Shown: one piece after another, positions 1 through 4,624 of the stretch | Numbering within the stretch: position 1 is the stretch's first letter | How the letters are laid out: every line of letters begins with the position of its first letter | Assembly (NCBI GenBank): GCA_014523665.1 | Contig: JAATVR010000464.1 | Span: 1-10,064, forward strand | DNA length: 10,064 bases | DNA from: Nitrososphaerales archaeon TH526 | Lineage (GTDB): Archaea; Thermoproteota; Nitrososphaeria; Nitrososphaerales; Nitrososphaeraceae | Direction of reading: 5' to 3' | Notes under the pieces: generated by a model | What the model was told of the DNA's origin: nothing | The model's database searches: none | The model's input: only the letters and a program-made list of their open reading frames with translations | Program-made: the position numbers and the translations under genes

Positions 1-1
1 A

Positions 2-208
2 TCAAATTTGCAGGCTTTGGCAAGATGGGCTTTAAGGAATTCGCTTGCCTCAAAAATAGGAGAGGGAAGGTATGCAATGGCCGAATATGAGAAAATCAAG
101 AGAATAACAGTTCCATTAGAAGAAAATCATCTTCTCCTAGTGACCACAGAGGTTAATGCAGACCATAATAAGGTAATAGAGAGTATCCTGAAAATGCTTG
201 GAAGATAA
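2..208 (+). CDS. 3' end of a small thaumarchaeal roadblock-like (DUF6659-type) protein
   Basis: The reading frame is open from the left window edge, so this is the C-terminal part of a gene that begins outside. The visible residues include an SKIGEGRYAMAEYEKIKRI stretch, then a VPLEENHLLLVTTEV strand and a final helix around ADHNKVIESILKML. This charged helix, beta-strand, helix order resembles the C-terminus of a thaumarchaeal family I remember as DUF6659, which is thought to have a roadblock/LC7-like fold; that link is from memory only. An internal ATG at 77 could give a 43-residue protein, but the well-formed sequence before it argues for a truncated longer gene. A T6 tract lies 59 bases after the stop. 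The function is unknown; such small proteins are often proposed as regulatory adaptors. Confidence 0.6.
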   Translation, partial: SNLQALARWALRNSLASKIGEGRYAMAEYEKIKRITVPLEENHLLLVTTEVNADHNKVIESILKMLGR

Positions 209-266
209 ATCATTTAGTTTAAGGTGTTTAGGTATTTAGACGTAATGTAAATTCTTCAGTATCTGC

Positions 267-272
267 TTTTTT
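267..272 (+). terminator. T-tract terminator after the leftmost gene
   Basis: Six consecutive T residues follow the stop at 208. Archaeal RNA polymerase can terminate at such tracts without a hairpin, and no strong hairpin is seen here. The rest of 209-435 holds no convincing gene: its plus-strand ORFs are 14 codons or fewer, and the few minus-strand ones I read were equally short. I see no clear T-rich terminator for the kinase gene that ends at 436 on the other strand. Confidence 0.4.
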
Positions 273-435
273 GCTGTTGAGATGATGTGAGGATATTATT
301 TTCGTGCCGAGCGTCAAATAGTCACCAACGTCGAAAGCAATTTCATGGCATGAGGTATCTAGGAGTACGATAATGAGAAACGCCTGTTTGCTTCCACCGT
401 TCTTCATTGAGTGTTAGATATTCAATTTGTGGGAT

Positions 436-2307
436 CTATGGCACATATGCCATTGTAAAGCCAAATGTCGAACCTTTTTCATCAATATTATTTTTTGCCC
501 AAATCTTGCCCCCATGGGCTTCTATTATGCTCTTACATATGAACAATCCCAGCCCAGTTCCTGTCTCCGATTTGGTGGAAAACTTGGTAAATAACCTAGC
601 CATAATATCGGGATCGATCCCTTTACCACTATCTATGACAGTGACGATAATTTCACGAGAATCCTTTTCAACAGCAACACGTATGTACCCCTCTTCCGTG
701 AACTTTACTGAGTTAGCTAGAAGGTTGTAGATAACCTGGTATATCCTTCCCTTGTCAGCAAAAACTAAAATCGATCCTATTGATTTGAATTGTAGCTGAA
801 CATGACTTGATCTTTCTTCATCCACCCTCAAAGCATTCTTTGTATCCTCCAAAACTGAATGTATAACGAGGTCGAGATCGAATTGCTCCTTATTAAGTCG
901 TAGGCTTTTACCTTCTATGCGGGTTACATCCAAAATGTCTGAAGCTAATCTCACCAATCTTCTCGCATTACGCATGATTGACTCAACCTGCTCATTGTCA
1001 ACTGTCACTAGCGGTTTTGCTGCCATAAATTGACGTTCAATGTACTGTGCCTCCCCAAGAATAGGCATTATGGGAGTCCTCAATTCGTGGGCTGCTACAT
1101 TAATAAACTCTTTCTGCATCCTGTCATGGATCTTAAGCTGCTTATTGGCGACTGCCAGGCGCCGATTAGTTTCCCCAAGTGAAATATTGATATCCTTGAG
1201 TTGACTTGTCCTTGATCTGATTGCGTTGTCTAACCTTCTATTCCAAGATAAGACAATGAATGAGATGAATACTGCAATGCATGCAGTGGTTATCACCACT
1301 ATAGTACTAAATGTGCTCAGCTGATCTATTAAGAGCCCCACTTCTGTTGCAAGATTGTGTGGTACACTCACGTAAAGAGTCCACAAATGTTCGTTGCCTA
1401 TGCGGACAGGCTGATAGGCCATGGTCACGATAGAATCTGAATTTGGAAGCTGTATGTCGTTAACTCCCCCATCCTTATCTCTTAGCGAGCTATTTATGAT
1501 TGCGTTATAAGAGTTCTTTATGTCTTCGGAAACAAGAGATTGAAATTCTGTGGAAAGATAATTCTTCCCTATTAAAGAAGGCTCCCGGGCATAGACAATG
1601 ATTCCGTCTCGGTCCATGAATCCCACATTGCTTGCAACTTCGGGCGACAAATCTTTCTGTAGTATTTCGCCTACAGTCTTCAGGTTAATAGCTGCAACTA
1701 TTACACCGACGGGAGGAGGATGTTCTTTAGACACAGTAGTTGGAGTGGAAAGCCCTGAATTACCATTGCCTGTTACGGAGCCTGCTTGAAAGATAGGAAA
1801 AGAAATAAAGAGTCTTGGTTGATTATCATGAAGATCAAGAACATTGCTGTAATAAGGTAAAGAAGTTTCGAGGGGAATTCGAATTAACTCCTCTTCCAAC
1901 AAATCTGATGATCTGAATGAAGTGAGATTTTTGGGGTCTAAGCCGGCCCACGACCGTATTCGTCCATCTTTATCAAAAAGGTAGTATCCTTCAGTCAAAT
2001 CCATTGTCGAATCTTGTGCAAAATTAAGTTGGATTTGGTTCATGCTTTGGTTGTCAAATCCTGCTTGGAGACTCCTCGACAATACGTCTAACTTATTCAC
2101 GACTGGATTTACAGTGTGATAAAAAATTCTCGAAAGATCAAATGCCGTTATCCTTGCGTTTGACCTTACGTTATCAGAAGCCAATTCTTCTACCTTGTTA
2201 GCTGTCATGGAAGAGTATTGATAAGAAAGGAACGAAGACAAAAGGCCGACAGCGACTATGATTACTAGGATAGCTATGTTCTGTCTTGATAATCTTGCAC
2301 CTACCAT
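436..2307 (-). CDS. Membrane sensor histidine kinase with Cache-like extracytoplasmic domain
   Basis: This 623-residue protein is a two-component sensor kinase that should autophosphorylate on a histidine and pass the phosphate to a response regulator. A membrane helix at about residues 10-30 and a second at about 333-355 enclose a 300-residue outside domain. The domain has the look of a double Cache/PDC sensor, with GYYLFDKDGRI near 107 and VGFMDRDGIIVYA near 228. A coiled linker (about 362-400) leads to the H-box FINVAAHELRTP with His407. The ATPase domain follows: N-box NLLANS at 528, G1 DSGKGID at 559, F-box LFTKF at 572 and G2 GTGLGLFI at 583. All catalytic motifs are present. A Gly/Ser/Thr/Pro-rich insertion at about 176-199 sits inside the sensor. 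No response regulator lies beside it, so it is an orphan here. The ligand cannot be told from sequence. Confidence 0.93.
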   Translation of the reverse strand: MVGARLSRQNIAILVIIVAVGLLSSFLSYQYSSMTANKVEELASDNVRSNARITAFDLSRIFYHTVNPVVNKLDVLSRSLQAGFDNQSMNQIQLNFAQDSTMDLTEGYYLFDKDGRIRSWAGLDPKNLTSFRSSDLLEEELIRIPLETSLPYYSNVLDLHDNQPRLFISFPIFQAGSVTGNGNSGLSTPTTVSKEHPPPVGVIVAAINLKTVGEILQKDLSPEVASNVGFMDRDGIIVYAREPSLIGKNYLSTEFQSLVSEDIKNSYNAIINSSLRDKDGGVNDIQLPNSDSIVTMAYQPVRIGNEHLWTLYVSVPHNLATEVGLLIDQLSTFSTIVVITTACIAVFISFIVLSWNRRLDNAIRSRTSQLKDINISLGETNRRLAVANKQLKIHDRMQKEFINVAAHELRTPIMPILGEAQYIERQFMAAKPLVTVDNEQVESIMRNARRLVRLASDILDVTRIEGKSLRLNKEQFDLDLVIHSVLEDTKNALRVDEERSSHVQLQFKSIGSILVFADKGRIYQVIYNLLANSVKFTEEGYIRVAVEKDSREIIVTVIDSGKGIDPDIMARLFTKFSTKSETGTGLGLFICKSIIEAHGGKIWAKNNIDEKGSTFGFTMAYVP

Positions 2308-2362
2308 AAACCGAAATAGCCCCCTCTAGCATTCATGTGGAATAAATCATAATGCATGAACA

Positions 2363-2372
2363 CCTTTTATAC
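2363..2372 (-). promoter_or_regulatory. TATA box of the histidine kinase gene
   Basis: Read on the minus strand this is GTATAAAAGG, a good archaeal TATA box. Its centre predicts a transcript start near 2342 and a leader of about 35 bases before the ATG at 2307. A G-rich stretch (AGAGGGGG, 2327-2320) lies 12 bases before the ATG and may be a weak, distant ribosome binding site. Confidence 0.5.
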
Positions 2373-2534
2373 TTGTCAGACTTTTTGGTGATGTGACACC
2401 CTTATTAAATAATTGTAATGGCCGCTAAGGGTGGTGCAATTAGCACTTTTTAAAGAACCAAAAATTATTTTGAATAACATGAAACATCTGTCATATGTTA
2501 ATATCTATTTTTAGGTAAATTAACATTAATTCCT

Positions 2535-2544
2535 TTTCATGAAA
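2535..2544. repeat. Palindrome TTTCATGAAA, possible operator (copy 1)
   Basis: This perfect 10-base palindrome lies about 16 bases upstream of the likely TATA element of the small membrane protein gene. The same palindrome, inside a shared 12-base string CTTTTCATGAAA, recurs at the promoter of the 3805 gene. Both copies are intergenic, which suggests a shared regulator site; this is inference only. Confidence 0.3.
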
Positions 2545-2560
2545 TGAATCAGGATATAGA

Positions 2561-2568
2561 TTTATTTT
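2561..2568 (+). promoter_or_regulatory. Likely TATA element of the small membrane protein gene
   Basis: TTTATTTT is centred about 26 bases before 2591, close to the ATG at 2596, so the transcript would have almost no leader. The element is a weak match to the archaeal consensus, so confidence is modest. Confidence 0.3.
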
Positions 2569-2595
2569 CAACTAGGTATATTCGACAATGAAAAA

Positions 2596-2754
2596 ATGAC
2601 AGATGAAATATTTATGTATGGCTTGGCCGCTGCTGCGTTTGCCGTCCTCACTGGAATATTATTCGGCTCAAGGGGTAAACGTAAGGCTGAAGAAAGAAAA
2701 TTAGCGGCTGGTTCAACTGGATCATCAGAGAGCGGTAGAACGGGAGCAATATAG
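2596..2754 (+). CDS. Small single-helix membrane protein, 52 residues
   Basis: I do not recognise this protein. It begins MTDEIFMYGL, followed by an alanine-rich hydrophobic helix at about residues 6-24 (AAAAFAVLTGILFG). A strongly basic and acidic patch follows (SRGKRKAEERK, about 25-35), then a Ser/Gly/Thr-rich flexible tail. This layout of one helix with positive charges right after it fits a small membrane-anchored protein with a cytoplasmic tail under the positive-inside rule. The ATG at 2596 is preferred over an earlier ATG at 2588, which meets a stop after two codons; Met7 is an alternative start. A TATA-like element and a palindrome lie upstream, and a 7-bp hairpin lies downstream. 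Function unknown. The sharp hydrophobic-to-charged transition makes it more credible than a chance frame. Confidence 0.6.
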   Translation: MTDEIFMYGLAAAAFAVLTGILFGSRGKRKAEERKLAAGSTGSSESGRTGAI

Positions 2755-2775
2755 TTAGTACCAGCTCGAAGGTTA

Positions 2776-2792
2776 TGATTCTTGTAGAATCA
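2776..2792 (+). terminator. Short hairpin after the small membrane protein gene
   Basis: TGATTCT and AGAATCA form a perfect 7-bp stem with a TGT loop, 22 bases after the stop at 2754. There is no T-tract, so it may be a transcript 3'-end stabiliser rather than a true terminator. Confidence 0.3.
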
Positions 2793-3038
2793 ACGCCTGA
2801 TTAATTTGACAATTTAATTCGAAAATTCCAATTATCTTTAGTGATGATTAGGATCTCACCACGATCTATAAAATAGCTAATTAGAATCATTTGCTCATAT
2901 TCTATTACGGCCTTTAGATCGATTTGGTCCTTTTTATCTGACTTATGGGTGTTTTTTCTGGTCCACTATTTCTATCCCCTTTAAGGAATGTTTCAATTGT
3001 AAGGAAACAGATAGCACAGAAGGGTGGAAGAAAACAAT

Positions 3039-3060
3039 CCATCCCTTGCCATGGGGATGG
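3039..3060. repeat. 7-bp inverted repeat CCATCCC / GGGATGG
   Basis: Perfect 7-bp arms (3039-3045 and 3054-3060) enclose an 8-base loop. It is GC-rich compared with its surroundings and lies in DNA without a convincing gene. It could be an RNA hairpin or a protein site; nothing near it decides which. Confidence 0.35.
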
Positions 3061-3229
3061 ACAAGAACAATTACGTGATGGCATTTCGAACTATCTTAAC
3101 CTATCTTCTTGCAGTCACTTTTGCTTCGAAATATTAGCTTTAACCCAACGATATACTTATTCCCTCTTTCGTATGACGTTTCATTTTATAGAAGTTTCAT
3201 GGGTACCTAGTTCGTGGATTAACAGGTTG

Positions 3230-3397
3230 TCAAGAGTTCTTCCTTCTTTTGTTCAACTTGAGTAATATCAACCCGGCAACTCCCCATAGCATTACTGCTA
3301 CGAAAGTCTGCCTGAAAAACCAAGCAATCCCGCCAGCAACTGCAAAGACCATTCCCAAAATTCCTATGGCTTGCCTCCTCTTTACCATTAACAGCAT
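3230..3397 (-). CDS. Small two-helix membrane protein, 55 residues
   Basis: I do not recognise the family. The protein has two hydrophobic helices: about residues 11-28 (AIGILGMVFAVAGGIAWFF) and 32-47 (FVAVMLWGVAGLILLKL). They are flanked by KRRQ before the first and KLNKRRKNS at the end, so both termini are likely cytoplasmic. A TTG at 3418 in frame lies inside the TATA-like element at 3416-3425, so I rejected it as start. The ATG at 3397 is within a few bases of the predicted transcript start; a second ATG at 3388 would give 52 residues. A different minus-strand frame (3219-3503) stays open across the gene, but its overlapping part is a shadow. Function unknown. Confidence 0.55.
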   Translation of the reverse strand: MLLMVKRRQAIGILGMVFAVAGGIAWFFRQTFVAVMLWGVAGLILLKLNKRRKNS

Positions 3398-3415
3398 CCT
3401 GAAAGAGATCGATCT

Positions 3416-3425
3416 CAAATAATCC
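3416..3425 (-). promoter_or_regulatory. TATA-like element of the two-helix protein gene
   Basis: On the minus strand it reads GGATTATTTG. Its centre predicts a transcript start near 3394, next to the ATG codons at 3397 and 3388. This decides against the TTG at 3418 as translation start. Confidence 0.35.
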
Positions 3426-3575
3426 TTTCGCTACAAGCAGTTCTTTACGACTCACTATTTTGCTGGTTACTAATATGGGGTCACGAGAATCATGATAAAG
3501 CAATTACTCTATAAATGTAATATTAAGATCATACTGGGAAGAAATGAGGAATAGTCCTAATCTAGGGTGGGCAAA

Positions 3576-3679
3576 TATGTTCTTGCTACATGATAGAAAA
3601 TTAAGATCGCCTTACTTCGAAGATGACACTTGACGCAATAAGGGGGATCTCCTCCGACATGTGTCGAAGTAAGAACATA
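3576..3679. repeat. Interrupted inverted repeat
   Basis: The right arm (3664-3679, TCGAAGTAAGAACATA) is complementary to two left segments. Bases 3576-3584 (TATGTTCTT) match its outer part and 3611-3620 (CTTACTTCGA) match its inner part, with the CTT being shared. The inner pairing alone is a perfect 10 bp over a 43-base loop. It could fold as RNA in alternative ways or be a remnant of a longer repeat with a 26-base insertion. Confidence 0.4.
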
Positions 3680-3777
3680 CAATAGGGAACAGTACGCCTA
3701 GACCTGAAATATTGAGGGAGTGGATTTGGAGGATGTCTATCAAAAAAACCTAAGGTGGAATCTCAAAACACAAAGGC

Positions 3778-3783
3778 TATATA
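3778..3783 (+). promoter_or_regulatory. TATA box of the 3805 gene
   Basis: TATATA here, in the context GGCTATATACTTTT, is centred 26 bases upstream of 3807. This places the transcript start at or next to the ATG at 3805 and downstream of the ATG at 3790. The site therefore decides the start codon and implies a leaderless message. Confidence 0.5.
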
Positions 3784-3785
3784 CT

Positions 3786-3795
3786 TTTCATGAAA
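3786..3795. repeat. Palindrome TTTCATGAAA, possible operator (copy 2)
   Basis: This is the second intergenic copy of the perfect palindrome also found at 2535-2544. Here it sits between the TATA box and the predicted transcript start, a position where a bound repressor would block polymerase. The upstream ATG at 3790 is part of the palindrome, another reason not to use it as start. Confidence 0.3.
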
Positions 3796-3804
3796 CGAAA
3801 TCGT

Positions 3805-4131
3805 ATGGTACTGTTTGGAATATTCGGCGCACACACCGTTGAACTTTGCCCTCTAAACAACAAAACAAGTGCTAAGATTATGGTCCAAATGGCAGACAAG
3901 AGTGCAGATGCAACTAATAACCGTAGCAATTATGGAATAAACAGGATTATTGGTAGATATCATTCAGCACTAGAACACACATTTGTTTGGATCGTTGACG
4001 CAGAGAGCGCTCATCGACTAGAGAAATTCTTGATTGATATAGGCTCTGCCAAATTTAACTCATCCAAAATAGTTCCATTAATCAATTTCGAAGAGGTCGT
4101 GAGGAAGGGAGCCGATGAACTTCAAAACTAG
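3805..4131 (+). CDS. Conserved small thaumarchaeal protein, unknown function
   Basis: The 108-residue protein starts MVLFGIFGAHTVELCPLNN, with His10 and Cys15 in a motif that I remember from a family of small thaumarchaeal proteins of similar size. The middle carries YGINRIIGRYHSALEHTFVWIVDAES, and the end has SAKFNSSKIVPLINFEEVV. The alternation of strands and helices (FVWIVDAES, HRLEKFLIDIG, KIVPLINFEEV) suggests a ferredoxin-like, dimeric alpha/beta barrel fold such as DUF3303 or Dabb; this is inference from pattern. An ATG at 3790 would add five residues, but the TATA box position favours 3805 and leaderless translation. A hairpin and T8 tract follow the stop. The function is unknown. Confidence 0.72.
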   Translation: MVLFGIFGAHTVELCPLNNKTSAKIMVQMADKSADATNNRSNYGINRIIGRYHSALEHTFVWIVDAESAHRLEKFLIDIGSAKFNSSKIVPLINFEEVVRKGADELQN

Positions 4132-4136
4132 TATCT

Positions 4137-4184
4137 TTTACGAGCTCGTTGTAAATTGATTCATTCTGTGTTTAGCTTTTTTTT
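4137..4184 (+). terminator. Hairpin plus T8 terminator after the 3805 gene
   Basis: TTTAC/GTAAA (4137-4141, 4151-4155) flank the palindrome GAGCTC, giving a stem just after the stop at 4131. A run of eight T follows at 4177-4184, the longest T-tract I noticed in the window. Archaeal polymerase stops at such tracts. Confidence 0.55.
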
Positions 4185-4219
4185 GTTACACTTGCCTCCT
4201 TTCGCTTCGGCACACAGAA
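4164..4219. repeat. 8-bp inverted repeat around the T8 tract
   Basis: TTCTGTGT (4164-4171) and ACACAGAA (4212-4219) are perfect complements over a 40-base loop that includes the T8 run. It may help to fold the transcript end; chance is possible. Confidence 0.25.
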
Positions 4220-4595
4220 CCAACTAAAGTATTAATTAAGTACCTATTACACCTTTTTTACTTCATTTAGATATCTCTTCCACAAAATTGAACATGTATT
4301 TCACATTTTGCGAATGAGTAAAATGACTAAGAGTAACCGTTTGTGTATTCAAAAAGAATTACACTCGATTAGGAAATACCACTGAATAATTGATCATCGT
4401 AACCTTGAGTCTAGTATTCCAGTACTCTATTCAAAGGGTGGTCATTAAAAAACAACATGTCTTAACAATTCTTCTCCCTTCAGAGACTTTTTCATTCACG
4501 CCAAGAAGACATTCAGTAATATTGAAGGAGAAATTTGATTTAAATCAGTTCATGTTCGACTGCCCCGCCGTATTCCCTTAATAATTTAAACCATC

Positions 4596-4603
4596 TATAT
4601 ATT
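4596..4603 (+). promoter_or_regulatory. TATA box of the aconitase gene
   Basis: TATATATT is centred 26 bases before 4625-4626, which is the GTG start codon. This predicts a leaderless transcript. A GGTG at 4611-4614 could act as a ribosome binding site only if transcription starts further upstream. Confidence 0.55.
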
Positions 4604-4624
4604 GCCTAAAGGTGTAGATAATAT

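Larger units (their letters stand above)
2308..2595. other. Divergent intergenic region between kinase and small membrane protein genes
   Basis: This spacer holds the kinase promoter on the minus strand and the presumed promoter of the 2596 gene on the plus strand. A short hairpin GTGC(AATTA)GCAC at 2434-2446 is followed by five T and looks terminator-like, though no plus-strand gene precedes it. An 11-codon ORF (from ATG 2418) ends inside this element and is too short to call. A perfect 10-base palindrome lies at 2535-2544. Confidence 0.5.
2755..3229. other. Stretch with no convincing gene
   Basis: The longest plus-strand frame (2945-3265) has an unnatural mix of residues, no recognisable motif, and overlaps the minus-strand gene at 3230; I treat it as chance. 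A 28-codon frame at 3051-3137 (ending LLAVTFASKY) is hydrophobic but too short to call. The stretch holds T-tracts at 2931-2935 and 2950-2955 and a 7-bp hairpin at 3039-3060. Confidence 0.5.
3398..3804. other. Divergent spacer with interrupted inverted repeat
   Basis: The stretch contains the minus-strand promoter of the two-helix gene and, at its right end, the promoter of the 3805 gene. A minus-strand frame running from 3503 reads plausibly for its first 38 or so residues (starting MLYHDSRDPILVTSK) but has no supported gene structure. A 29-codon plus-strand frame at 3544-3633 is also too short to call. An interrupted inverted repeat spans 3576-3679. Confidence 0.45.
4132..4624. other. Intergenic region before aconitase
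   Basis: Apart from the terminator at its left end and the aconitase promoter at its right end, I see no gene. A TTG-started frame (4390-4581) and a 23-codon ATG frame (4314-4385) lack recognisable features. Confidence 0.5.

Noticed and set aside
407..730. Plus-strand frame across the kinase gene
   Set aside because: Shadow of the histidine kinase on the other strand.
2418..2453. 11-codon frame with terminator-like hairpin, possible leader peptide
   Set aside because: No gene follows closely downstream on that strand with attenuator-type structure.
3051..3137. 28-codon hydrophobic plus-strand frame
   Set aside because: Too short and without a promoter; hydrophobic short frames are common by chance in AT-rich DNA.
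2945..3265. 106-residue plus-strand frame
   Set aside because: Composition is unlike a protein, no domain is visible, and it overlaps the more credible minus-strand two-helix gene.
3544..3633. 29-codon plus-strand frame
   Set aside because: Too short, and it overlaps the inverted repeat, which explains the sequence as well.
4445..4495. 16-codon minus-strand frame
   Set aside because: Reads smoothly but is far too short to support without homologues.
4390..4581. 63-residue plus-strand frame with TTG start
   Set aside because: No promoter fits, the start is weak and the residues show no fold-like pattern.
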